Part shown: positions 1-11,880 of the stretch, piece after piece
Layout of the letters: each line of letters begins with the position of its first letter
How positions within the stretch are numbered: position 1 is the first letter of the stretch
Source: Cladocopium goreaui
Lineage: Eukaryota > Sar > Dinophyceae > Suessiales > Symbiodiniaceae
Assembly: GCA_947184155.2 (NCBI GenBank)
Contig: CAMXCT020001380.1
Coordinates: 447,201-511,200 of the forward strand
Direction: 5' to 3'
Length of the DNA: 64,000 bases
Made by a program: the position numbers and the translations under genes
Notes under the pieces: model-generated
The model's input: only the letters and a program-made list of their open reading frames with translations
Databases searched by the model: none
Told to the model about the DNA's origin: nothing

Positions 1-102
1 ATAGTTTATCTTCCAAAATACTCATGTCATCTCATGGCCAAATATGTCTTATCTCCGTACCTGCCAAACCTGAACCCAACTTCCCCTGCCAATCCCAGCA
101 AC

Positions 103-3100
103 CGCTGCACGAAGTGCAACCATCTCAGGCCTTGGCGATGAAAAGGGCCAGCGCGGGCACCAAAACTTGCGATGTTTTGGGACCCGATGTTTGTGCCCAG
201 CGATTTGGGTATCTATCCACACTCCAAGTCTGAAAAAGATCATTTGTGCACACCCCCAAACTGCAAACTATCATAAACCATCCCAATGTTTGGACTTTCT
301 ATTGAGTGTACCGCAGGGACATTGGCATGTGCCACATCATTCTCGTCGCGGCATCCGCCAGTAAGGTCGCCATTATCCTCATCATATCTCCATGATATCA
401 CCCATAATATCCCCTTTTTACCAACGGATATTCTACAGGAATTAATCCCATCGAAAAAACAAAAGCTGTTTCCAGGATGGTATATATATATATATATCTA
501 TGTATATATATATATATTATATATATATACATACGTACATATATATATAGTATTATACACATGTAGATGGTATTCACCTCATATTTCCAGGTTATCAACT
601 TTTCACCGACCTTCGCGCCATGTCACTTGACTTTGTCGCAAAGATAGGTGGCTTCATCCGCCAAGGCTGTTGGCTTGGCCAAGTAGACGGCCTGTTGTTT
701 TCCCCATTTGTTTCGGGAGATTTCCAGCCGAAAAATCATAAAAAAAGAATTCTGGGACATGGATTAAGATTCATTTACATTCATTTACATGCTGGAGCTA
801 TTTTAGATCTGTCAATCATGATTAATAGAATGTTGGAGCTGATCTAAGTTTGTTTTAACATCTTTTAAATATCCACAACATATTCTTGGATTCCTGAGGT
901 TAATCTCTTAGACCCAATGGACCGATTTTGCGATATCAACCACCTCACTTTTTGGTTCGCAGGTTTGACCCATATCCAAATCGACAATCACCTAAATATC
1001 ACCAACACAGCAAATGGTGTTAAAATGTGAAGAATTCACCATGTGGTGGTTTCTTAAATGGGGATCCCCAAGTCACCATGGGGTTCAATACTCAAATTGT
1101 GATGATTTGAGGTACCACCATTCTAGGAAACCTCCATTTCTGGAGTAGTTTTGACTCACACCCATTTGCTGCCGAATTCGGCCCGTCTTGACCATGAACT
1201 CCTTAGTGGTTTCGGGGATGTAACATCGATATCTAGATTTCTGGTTCGAACCCACCACCTCCTGTCAAAGATAAGAGGGGGTGGGGACCTTATCCCAGAT
1301 TGTGATGGAAACAAAATCAAAAATCATACGAGTACTATGAATATGAGTATGAATATAAACATATATGATACATGTATATATATATAATGTGTATACATAT
1401 AATTATATAGATATAATATGTATATATATATATAATTATATATAATTATGCATATGGATAATTATTTATATATTATATATATAATATGAATATGACCATA
1501 CTATGTATATATATATATTTATAAAATGCATATATATATATATACATACATAATCAATGATAAACATGAAACATTGATTCCCCTGGCCCCCTTTTCAGAT
1601 TTGCAGCATTTTTCAGCCGCCGAAGAAAAACCGTGCCTTTAGTTTCTCCAGCTGGTCAGCAATGGCTTCATAAGTGGTCTTTCTGGAGCCAGCCAGCTTG
1701 TCCATGCCCTTGAATCTGTCCAAGTCCTAGAACCGGACATCGGATGGGTTTACCAATGGCTTGGGCAAATAATCGTCGCGATTTTTCGCGACTTTTCAGT
1801 CACCTGGAGATGGCTGGAGATGACATGATGACACTAGGAGTTTCAAAGAGATTCAAAGGACGTTTCACACTGAAGTCCTAAGGATTTCTATGGATTTCTC
1901 ATCCACCAGAGCGCTCCTGCGCGCAAGCGGGCAAAATGCCCTTCTCAGTCATCTGCACCATTGTCTCCACCTCGCAGCCTGCGACAGCTGAACCACCCAT
2001 ATGGACTGATGGTTTCAATAAGTTTCAATCCCATAATCTGATGGTCAATTTGAGGGGGTGGTGAATCCTATTGGCTTTACTATGCTTTACGAAGATCAAA
2101 TTGGAAAGGACGCCTACTGTTTGCCCGAGCAAATTTTTCCTGCTATCATTTACACGGAAGAGCCTTCACAAACTATATTACGTCTACCGTAGCCTACGTG
2201 AAGAGCCTTCGCAAAAATTGGCCCTCGCCGCGCATGTGCCTTCGCAAGCCTGGTGGTTTCCCAATGCGCCATGCCCACCGGGCTACCCCTTTCAACAGTG
2301 GTTTCCCACTTCCCCAATTTTTTCTCCAAGCTACAAAGGCACGAAATGTAGTTCTCATACATGACCTCTTGACGTGCTTCAGTCTCCTCTGCTGTGTAGA
2401 TCTTCAAGGTGTCAAAGAGCTGCTTATTCTTCTCGGTGTTCCTGAACCATAACTTGCCATCTGGTCGGAGACTGGGGCAGATCTCGGATGCGATTTAGAC
2501 GGTCGTTTTTCATGGGATTCAATGATATTCAGTTATGATATGTTATGATAAACCATGGGATTTTGTTGGGCACAAAAAAAAATCAACCCATCTCTGACAT
2601 AGGATTATCATGGATTATCATGGCCATTAGTGGCCATGGGATTCTTATTTTAAGATTTTTTAAACGAAACCATGAAGCGTGTTTTCATCCCTATGTAGTT
2701 ACATTAAGTCGCTATCCCCCGTGGCCAAGCATCCAATTTGCCACAGCCTTGGGTGTGGTGTTCAGGTTGGGCAAACCTCTCTTGGCTGCCTCCACAGGCC
2801 ACTCGGCAGAGTAGCCATTGCCCGTGAAGATCACGTGTTTGTTCTCCTGCGCATGAGACACAGCAGGTGATCCAAAAGGAGAAATCCTAGACCAATGAAG
2901 CCACAACTGGCTGCTATCCAATTTGATCCACTTCGACATTATCCAAGTTGGGTGAGTGCATTATTTTTTTGGCCCAACATCTTGTTCTCACAGACCGCTC
3001 TTCCTCGTGGATCCTTCTCAACCATCCCCCCAACAAAACCTAGCGGCGTCCTTGAAGACTTGTGCCACAGCATCACGGTGGCTCATTCCTCCTTCTACGA

Positions 3101-6100
3101 GTCCTTGCAGACCACGTTTCTGTGATGGAAACTACAACTGATTGGTCGAGCTACCCCTCTAAAGACACTTATGTAATTATCATTTGGCATCTTCGTAGGG
3201 ATGTACATCATCAACCTTTCAACCACTTGTCCTGGGTGAAACCCCTGTATACCAGCAGGTCACGGTTCATGGTTCACAGTTCATATCCCAAAAAGGAACA
3301 GGAAAATGTCTGATTCGGATGTGTTCACACCACCCACACCCAGTTTTTTAGGTTGATTCTTGGACGTTGTAGTACATTGACCCGCCCCAAAAATCACCCA
3401 CAATGGTAATGACAATGATAATACCGGCAAAAAACACATTAGGAATACGTATAAAATTATAACTAGACTATATATAATTATAATACAGTATAGTAACATA
3501 TAGCAAAATTAGTATATTGACATAGAACATCTTGAACATCTTGAAAACCAATGCCAATGGTTTTTCTTGCTACCCAGCACCCTCCGGTCGGTCCTGCAAG
3601 GTGCGCCATGCCGGCGGACATGACGGCGTTGCAGACCATGATGGGCAGGCAGCAGTTCTGCGAGGAACCCACCGCGCGAAACTCGAAGCGGTTGCCGCAG
3701 AAGGGGAAGGGCGCGGTGCGGTTGCGGTCCTCGACGTTGGCCTCGATGTGCATGGCCGCACTGCAGCCAGTCTCCTGCAAGAGACAAATTCAACTGGTCT
3801 CTATGCTTCCTCATCACTCTCCGCTCTCCGCATAGGTCCAAATACTGTTTGCACAAGCTAGTCATGACTAAAGAAGTGTGTGGAGACCAGAAAACCAGCA
3901 AAAGTCAATCAACCTTTCCGGCCTTTCCGGATGGTTGCTTCATAAGTTTTCAGATCTGGTTTCGACCTCAAATCAATTTGAAAAAATGCAACCTACTACA
4001 GTACCATGGCAGTCTCCTGCTTCTTCTTTTCAGCTTTATATCCTTGGATTTGCTGAACCTCAAAAAAAATACCTCACATTCCCTGCCCCAACAGTGTATT
4101 TCTTGGGAAAGTCAGAAAAAAATCATCAGCCATATCAGCCATGTATCCCAGCAAGTCCCCGCCCGCACAGATGCTCTCCACGAAGGCTTCAAAGCCCTGG
4201 CCCGGGTATAGCGAGATGATCGCAGGAGGTGCCTCCTGAGCCCCGAGGCGATGGTCGTTCCCGGCATGGGCCACGGTGCAGCGGACCATCTCGTTGTACT
4301 GAGCCAGGCCATAGGCCAGGCAGGCGATGGCTGTGACATAGAGCTTGGCACCATCCTGGAACTGGAGCGAACTGGGTGGAATGGTGGAGATTTGCTTTAA
4401 AATAATTTAAAATATATATCTTTTTACAGTACGTATATCTATTTAATCTATTTTGAGGAATCTAAATCAATCTAAAGAGGTCCAAAATGAGTTAGAGACA
4501 ATCAAGAGTTATTTCGACAACGACGTTCCAGTAGATTCCCCTTAAATGATCGATGTATCAAAACATTGGACACATTAAAACTACGTATCACCAAATGTCC
4601 TCGGTCTTCCCGGGATAGAAGAAGTTGAAGCCCGTGTCCGTGCCCACGGACCAGTTGGCGTGCTTGCCGCTGCCGTTGATGCCCGCGAAGGGCTTCTCAT
4701 GGAACAGGACCTGCAGCCCGAGCTTGGCGGCCTCGCGGTTCATGACCTCCATGAAACAAACGTTGCTGTCACAGGACACATTGGCCGTGCGGAAGACGGG
4801 GGACATCTCGTGTTGCCCGGGGGCCACCTGAACAGGGAGCATAAACAAAAAACATGGAATTCCGTTGGTTGGAAATGGATAAACCAATAAACGGTCTTCA
4901 GTATTCTTCAGTAATAGCTGATATAGCTGGTGGATGTATAATGATGTATATCCCCTAGAAACTTCGTAGCTTTCGAGCATTTCTTGTGGCCCCCACCTCA
5001 TTGTGTTTCACGGCCATGGGGCAACCAATCTTCAACATCTCAGCCTGTACGGTGTCCAGGAGCTCTTGGACCTTCCCGGGAATGGGCTGAAAGTAATTCA
5101 GATCGCCTTGTTGATGCCGCGTGGGCAGGGTGCCAAACAAAGTCCTGCGATGATGTGCTGCTTTTTTTGGTGACCTAATGAGTCAAATATAGTCAAATCA
5201 TCCTGGCAAAATGATTCCCCAAAGGGTGGATGAACAGCCGATTTTCAAAAATTGCGGAAAAACGTTCCGAAAATCATCTCAACCGACTCAGCAAAATGTC
5301 TCAAATCCCTCCTGCCACAGTTCACAAGGTCAGGACGAGCTTTGAAGTGATCAGCAGAGATCACAAAAAACTCCTGCTCCCAGCCCAGATAGCTGTGCAT
5401 GGTTTGAGCATCTGTGCCAATGCCCAGGGCCTTCAAAGGGGGGCGATGCAGGGGTAAAGAAATAAAGGACAGAAACATACATAAACATCCAAATAAACTA
5501 TATATATATATTCCCAGTGGATTCCCCTTAAATGGTGGATTATTCCATTCTAAAATTCTATTCCCATATTGCCAATCTATTCCCATATTAATTGCCAGTA
5601 GTTTCTTGGATGAAGCTGCCAGGATGTTTTTCACATCTTTCCACTGGACTCCAGCGTCCCTCCACCTTCAAAAGCCGCAAACCATAGAGTTTCACGGCGT
5701 CCATGGACCGAAGCAACGGCGTCTTCTCGTCGATGCACTTGCCAAAGTGTGTCACGAAGGCGCAGGGAATGTAAAGGCACTTGTCCATGACCTCAACAAT
5801 GGGATTTAACCAAGCACAATGGGGTAACTGGGGTATCAATGGGAGATGTGACCAACAATTGGATATTTGGGTGTCTCTGAAAACATGTGAACACTATGAT
5901 AATCCATGGAGTTTCGAAGATTCAGAAAGATCCCAAACTGTTTCAGTATTTCGTTGCAGACTGCGGACGAGAACGTGCCATCAAGCCTTGGACCGCAACA
6001 TCAATGCCCCCCAAATCATTCACCTTTTCCCAATTTCTTGGTTTCTGTTTAAGCGCCGAATGAAAACAATCCAATCCAATACATGTCCATGAATATGCAT

Positions 6101-9100
6101 AAATCTCCATCAATCTCCGCAAATATGCACAAATCCACAAATCAAAGCACTTGTCGGTATGCATCAATCGCCATAGATATCACCAGAATGTTCTACCTTA
6201 GTATTGTTAAAACAGTGTTTATCTCTCAAATGAATCACCATACTTCACTGTGTACACTATAAATCGCTAGAATTGTTCATTTAATCACTATAAAGCACTA
6301 TAAATCACTATAAATCACTAATAATCACTATATGAATCACTAATCATCACTATAAATCACTAAAAATCACTATGAATCACTAATCATCACTATAAATCAC
6401 ATTTTTTTTTTGGGATCTCCCAACATTTTTGTTACCACCGCGCTGCAAATGGTGGAGACGACCGGTCCCATGTGGTGAAGGCCGCCGCGGAGTGCGTCAC
6501 TCGCAGCCCGCCATTGGGAAAGGACGAGCCGTCGGTCTCGCCTTGGAACAAGCGCTCGTGGGGCAAGCAGGCCTGGCACGGGACGTTTGAAAAAAGTGTG
6601 GAAGTTAGATGGGTTTTTTCATATCATGAGGATATACATAGATATACACACACACACTATAGATATATATATATATTATATATGTAATGTATGTAATTGA
6701 TGTATGTAGTATGTAATGTAATGGAATGTAATAGAGTAATGTGTAGTGTAATGCAATGTACTGTAATGGAATGGAAGGTACTGTACGTCTAGAAACAGTT
6801 AGATAGATTAGATTAGATTAAATTAGAATAGATTAGTTTAGATTAGTTTAGATTAGATTAGAGTGGGTTAGATTAGATAGAGAGAGAGATAGGTAGATAG
6901 CTAGCTAGATAGATAGATGGATGGATGGATAGATAGCTAGCTAGCTTGTTAGGTAGGCAAGTAGATAGATATATAGACACATACTAGATTTGAGACTGGG
7001 AGTGTATGATATAGTGATATTATGTGATATTATTAGTGGTGTAACACAACCCATAACATGAAAAGGGATCAAGGAAGGGGTACCCGCACGGTGATAATCC
7101 AAGTCAACTCCCAACTGTGTGAGTTGGTAATCCTCCTTTAAGATAGATATGCAAAAATCCCTGGTTTCCCTGAAACATAATCTAAGATCTACAAACGGTA
7201 GATTTTGAATCACAGTATCATAAAGTATCTACAGGAATTCGCTATGAGCTATGACTCCGCCAGGACGGTCGCAGTGGCACCGGCTTTCGGCGCCTTCATG
7301 GGTTTGGTGACATAGGCCGATTTGAAGTCCAAGTCAATCAGGGTGTCTCGCTTGAAGGCGCCCAACATACCACCCACGGCTCCGCCCCCACCGCGCAAAG
7401 GGAAGAACCTCAGCAGCGATGACGGAGCGAGCGAACTACGACTACGGCGCTGGAAGCAATGCATCTGCAAAAGGTCTCAACGTATTACTTCGGTCAGCTT
7501 AATCAATTTTCAAGTCCTACTCTCTCTCTATATAAATGCAATGTTATATGTGTATAATATATATATAATATATATAATATATATAATATATATAATATAT
7601 ATAATATATACAATATATAAAATATATAAAATATATAATATATATAATATATAATATATATAATATATATAATATATAATATATACAATATATACAATAT
7701 ATATAATATATATAATATATATAATATATATAATATATATATAATACATAATATATATAATAAATATAATAAATATAATATATATAATATATAATATATA
7801 TAATATATACTATATATATAATATATATAATATATATAATATATATAATATATATAATATATAATATATATAATATATACTATATATATAATATATATAA
7901 TATATATAATATATATAATATATATAATATATATAATATATATAACATATATATTATATATAATATATATAATATATATAATATATATATATAATATATA
8001 TATAATATATATATAATATAGATGATATATATAATATATATAATATATATGATATATATATTATATATATTATATATATTATATATATTATATAGTATAT
8101 ATTATATATATTATATATATTATATATATATATATTATATATATATATATATATTATATATATTATATATATTATATATATCATATATATGTTATATATA
8201 TTATATATATCATATATATTATATATAATATATATATATATATTATATATTATATATATTATATATATTATATATATGATATATATTGTATATATTATAT
8301 ATATATATTATATATATATATTATATATATGATATATATAATATATGTATATATATATGTAACATTGCATAAACATATTTTCCCACAATGCCATTCACGT
8401 CTCCTGTTGGTTTCTTGTGCCATGTTTGTATCGGTTGTTCCGCGTCAAGCCACCAGTGAGCAAAATCAACGGCTCCCAGCTCTCGAGCCCAAGCGAACAT
8501 GGCATCAGCAATGACCTGTCGTTAACGTCATCGATGGGAAATGATGGGAATATATACAAGCTGGGTTCATGTGAACTATTAAAAAAAGGTACCCTCTGGT
8601 AAACTAACATAACTATTGAACATGGCCATTTATAGTGGATTTTCCCATGAAAAATGGTGATTTTCCATAGCTATGTTAGTTTACCAGAGGGTATTTTTCG
8701 GACTTGAACACTCTTAAATATGTTTAGTTCTTATTCAAAAAGACATCTTACAACTTACACATATCATATTTCAATATTTTTTCCAACCATGGATCCATTG
8801 AAATGATGGGAAATTGATGGGTATGAGCAGCACAGGATACCAGCCCCTACTAACAAAGACCTTGAGAATAGATGAGAATAGCATATTTCTAGACAAAACT
8901 CATCTTCCAACCATCTTACTTGGCAGGATGCGATCTCTGATCACTTAGTTCTTTTACGGGTGAGCCCAAGGACTTCCTGGACTGCCTGTCATTTTCGCTG
9001 TTCGTCTTTCGATTTGTGTTGGTTGTATCATTGCTAATCATTGCTTCATCCCAACGAAAACAACTAGTGTCAATGGGATTTTGTGGGGATATTCCCTTAC

Positions 9101-9348
9101 ATAGGCCTTACCAAGGCCTTATATATGGTAGGTACCTCCAATTTAAGTTCCTAAAATGGCCATTGATAGTGTAACTAATGCTAAAAAAGGAGAAGAAACC
9201 ACAGAATGTTGAAGGGCCAAGGATAGCTATGAACTGCTTGCCCTCAAAAAACTTGGCGCCTTCTGGTCCTCCTCCGGCGTGGGCGCCCCCGAAATGAGGC
9301 ATTCGTTGAAGCGCTGGACCACATCGCTTGGCAACTGGCAGCGACATA
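103..9348 (-). CDS. Glutamine synthetase type III (GSIII), 18 exons seen, 3' end off the window
   Basis: Makes glutamine from glutamate, ammonia and ATP. Exons in transcript order: 9348-9260, 8515-8454, 7408-7273, 6572-6447, 5791-5666, 5430-5312, 5144-4997, 4827-4600, 4355-4148, 4042-4017, 3774-3594, 3103-3051, 2846-2745, 2452-2341, 1978-1917, 1726-1637, 691-627, 130-about 103. All phases agree from the first to the last, giving about 650 codons, near the 700 or so usual for GSIII. Family motifs seen: [136 protein letters not shown]. The glutamate-binding and ATP-binding segments are intact, so it is probably functional. Of 17 introns, 5 start GT, 5 GC and 7 GA; all end AG. The N-terminal exon and the last 20-40 residues are not resolved. 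The last exon's donor could instead lie near position 63. Confidence 0.93.
480..552. repeat. TA microsatellite
   Basis: Interrupted (TA)n run with TACG interruptions, in a GSIII intron. Confidence 0.9.
1340..1555. repeat. TA-rich microsatellite block
   Basis: Interrupted TATA/ATAATTATAT runs, 3' of exon 1726-1637 in the following GSIII intron. Confidence 0.85.
6270..6400. repeat. AATCACTAT(A) short tandem repeat
   Basis: About ten imperfect copies of a 10-14 bp unit around AATCACTATAA, just 3' of GSIII exon 6572-6447 (on the minus strand). Confidence 0.85.
6680..6975. repeat. GTAATG, GATTA and GATA short repeats
   Basis: Three adjoining simple repeats: TGTAATG variants, then TTAGATTAGA, then (GATA)n with GCTA interruptions. 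Intronic in GSIII. Confidence 0.85.
7540..8365. repeat. Long TATAA/TA microsatellite
   Basis: About 820 bp of almost pure A/T made of ATATATAAT-type units, changing to the complementary ATATTATAT form around 8050. It fills most of the GSIII intron between exons 8454 and 7408. Open frames in it (Ile/Tyr only) are not genes. Confidence 0.95.
8592..8691. mobile_element. Introner-like palindromic MITE, copy A
   Basis: 100 bp bounded by CCCTCTGGTAAACTAACATA and its reverse complement, with TA on each side. The centre (GGATTTTCCCAT) is the loop of a hairpin whose arms also pair (CCATTT/AAATGG, GATTTTCC). It lies in the GSIII intron between exons 9260 and 8515. Confidence 0.85.
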
Positions 9349-9627
9349 CTCAGCATCTTTGGCTATGAACATATTTTTTTAGAATCCAGGAAAGAAATTA
9401 AAGCAATGCTCCATGAATAGAATCAAACTATAATCAATACAAGCAACAATGTGAAAAAGTAGGGGTATACCGACTGACGATCCGGGAAATCATATTGGCT
9501 GAGAACCAATAGAAACAGGATAGAATGGGATCACAACAAACAAAGCTGTGGGCTGTTGGACACGTCTCATAACGCTGTGGGTCAACACGATGTCAAGGCG
9601 TCCTTTAAAGTTTCTATCAATTTTCAC

Positions 9628-9656
9628 CCCGGGGGCTGAACAAGTTCAAGCGCCAT
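9628..9656 (-). CDS. Candidate first exon of GSIII (start codon)
   Basis: A short frame beginning ATG reads MALELVQPPG and ends at a GT donor (GTGAAA). It lies just 5' of the first firm GSIII exon and after the AT-rich stretch that could separate two genes. Its phase does not join directly to the exon at 9348, so one more small exon would be needed. The alternative is that GSIII continues upstream through the open frame ending near 10230. Confidence 0.25.
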
Positions 9657-9734
9657 TTTGAAAATATTGTTTGTCTCAAAATTGGGGACATATAATTACT
9701 TCATGACCATTTTGATTCGATCATAATTCAATGA

Positions 9735-10145
9735 TAGTTGAAATTAGAATATTGATTATATTATTATTGTTATTATTATTGTTATTGTTATTATTATGAT
9801 TATTATGATTATATATCATATCATATTAAGTTATACTATACTATATTATACTATATTATACTATTATACTATATTATACTATATTATACTATATTATACT
9901 ATATTATACTATACTATATTATATCATATTATTTATATTATTATATATCATTATAAATTATTATATATTATTACATATTAATATATATTCATTACATATT
10001 ATTATACATTATTATATATTATTATATATTATTATATATTATTATATATTATTATATATTATTATATATTATTATAAAATTATTATATATTATTATATAT
10101 TATATACTATATATTATTTTATATTATTATATATATACTATGTAT
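9735..10145. repeat. ATT / TATACTA / TTATTATATA microsatellite
   Basis: TTATTATTG, then TATACTATAT, then ATTATTATAT units; lies between the GSIII exons and the 10.2 kb exon cluster and may mark the intergenic spacer. Confidence 0.9.
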
Positions 10146-10224
10146 ATACATATAAATTGAGACATTGATGATAAGCAACATTGACACAGTATAATAATAT
10201 GAACATTGATAACCCGTGGAATTT

Positions 10225-11816
10225 TCAGCTCCCAAACTCCTTGAGCTGCACCTTCTGGGCCATGAGCACGTCATCGAACATCGCCGTACCGGCCGCCGCC
10301 AAAGCGTCCGCCATTGGAACAATTTGGTCAGATTCTCCGATGCTGAGACTTAGGAAGAACAACTGCGCAGATCGCTTGGGCAGAAGGTCGGACAAAGTTC
10401 GCAAAAATGGAATGAATCATGATAATTCTATGACAAACTGTGATAAACTGGGAGAACATTATGTAAATGTCCCATGGCTGAAGACTCTGGTTTTAGCTCT
10501 TCAGAGTGCGCTCAAGCAGGTCGCCTTCAATCCCTTGCACTCAATCCGTTGCACTGACAACATGTAGGTGGCCCATTACAATTAATATCAGTTCATTACA
10601 TACAACCCAAACCAACAAACAAAAGTAGCACTGTAGCACGCAAGATCTGGGAAGAGAAGGATGAGGCCTCCTCGTGGTCTTCCCGGGTGCTATTGAGCCC
10701 TAGCATGCGGAACTCATCCCAGGAAACTCTATCCATGTTTGCAGCTCAAACGCAGAGATTGAAGGAGATCGATTTGAGAGATGGCGCAGGACGAGTAGGG
10801 AGCTCCACTAGGAAGAAACAAGTTGAAGATTTGGTGAGTGTTTGGTGAAGATGACAAAATTCATATTCTGTGGAGGAGCACATGGGGTCGTCGACAGACT
10901 TGAGAGCAGGTGGGTCTCGAAGATAAGGAGATCGTTGTTTGATTGGCAGCTCTTGGAGCTCAGAACTCATTGACGTGGTAGAATTGGGAATTCGCATGTG
11001 GGGTGCCACCCCCGGATTTTGACTTAAAAGGATAAAGCCTTCAGGATGAGGACTTTCGAAGCTGAGAATGAGTGCATGACTGCATGCTTTTGAGCAAAGC
11101 GTGTGGCCCAGTCAAAGACTTGATGGCTACAAAGAATGACTGATGTGGGAACATAGTGGCTATCACTGTGGGGTACGTCACTCAAAAGATCTCTGGGCTC
11201 CGCGGCAGCATCAGGCTTGATTCGAAAGCCTTGCACTGACTGAATCGTTGCAAGTGCCTGCATCATCGGCAGCTGGCTTCAGGGATCGGTCAAGTCCTAC
11301 AAGAGACCCACAAAAAAAGAAATCCATTGGTCACTTAAAGTATAATTCCAAGCATTTTTTGGGGTGTGTGGTGATTTTGACCCAAATCCAGCGGACATGG
11401 TCCGTTGAGATGTCAACGACCCAACTCCCTGGGTGCGACGGTCCGACGCTGGAGATTCGCCTCTTGCCATCTCCCAGGCCAAATGCAAACGCTCAAAGAG
11501 TTGGACAGTTCAGGCAAGGAGGGCAAGACTTGCCTGGCTGTCCATTTGGAGAAAAGGGAAGATGCCCCCCTTTTCTGCCGACCCAGAATGGAACCCCAAT
11601 CAAATCAAATCAACCAACCAATCAATCAGCCTTCCAACAAGGCAACCAAACAACCAAGCAACCATCAAACCATGCATGGCAGCCACAAAACACATGGAAG
11701 AAATCAGCTGGGCCTCTGCAAGTTGCTATGCAACAGCTCCAGTGCCCGTTGCCATCCTTGGTTCCGACAGCATGATCTTCCCAGTCGAAAAGCACAAAAA
11801 ACACCACCAGTTCCAT
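10225..11816 (-). CDS. Small unrecognised multi-exon gene or upstream part of GSIII
   Basis: Several minus-strand stretches look coding. One at about 10740-10630 begins MDRVSWDEFRMLGLN. One at about 10545-10490 reads IEGDLLERTLK. One at about 10400-10225 reads LFFLSLSIGESDQIVPMADA then FDDVLMAQKVQLKEFGS and meets TGA. Frames at 11270-11180 (LDRSLKPAADDAGTCNDSV) and 11816-11690 may be further exons. If the TGA is used this is a separate small gene between GSIII and the next gene; if a GC donor at 10229 is used it becomes an N-terminal extension of GSIII. I recognise no domain. Joining of the pieces is not settled. Confidence 0.4.
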
Positions 11817-11880
11817 GATTGCTTCACATGTATTTATGATTATTTATGTAAAATGTAGAACCTATCAATGTACTATCTAA

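Noticed and set aside
4625-4831. Plus-strand frames over GSIII exons
   Set aside because: Shadows of the minus-strand GSIII exons.
7322-8228. Open frames of Ile/Tyr repeats on both strands
   Set aside because: Translation of the TA microsatellite, not coding.
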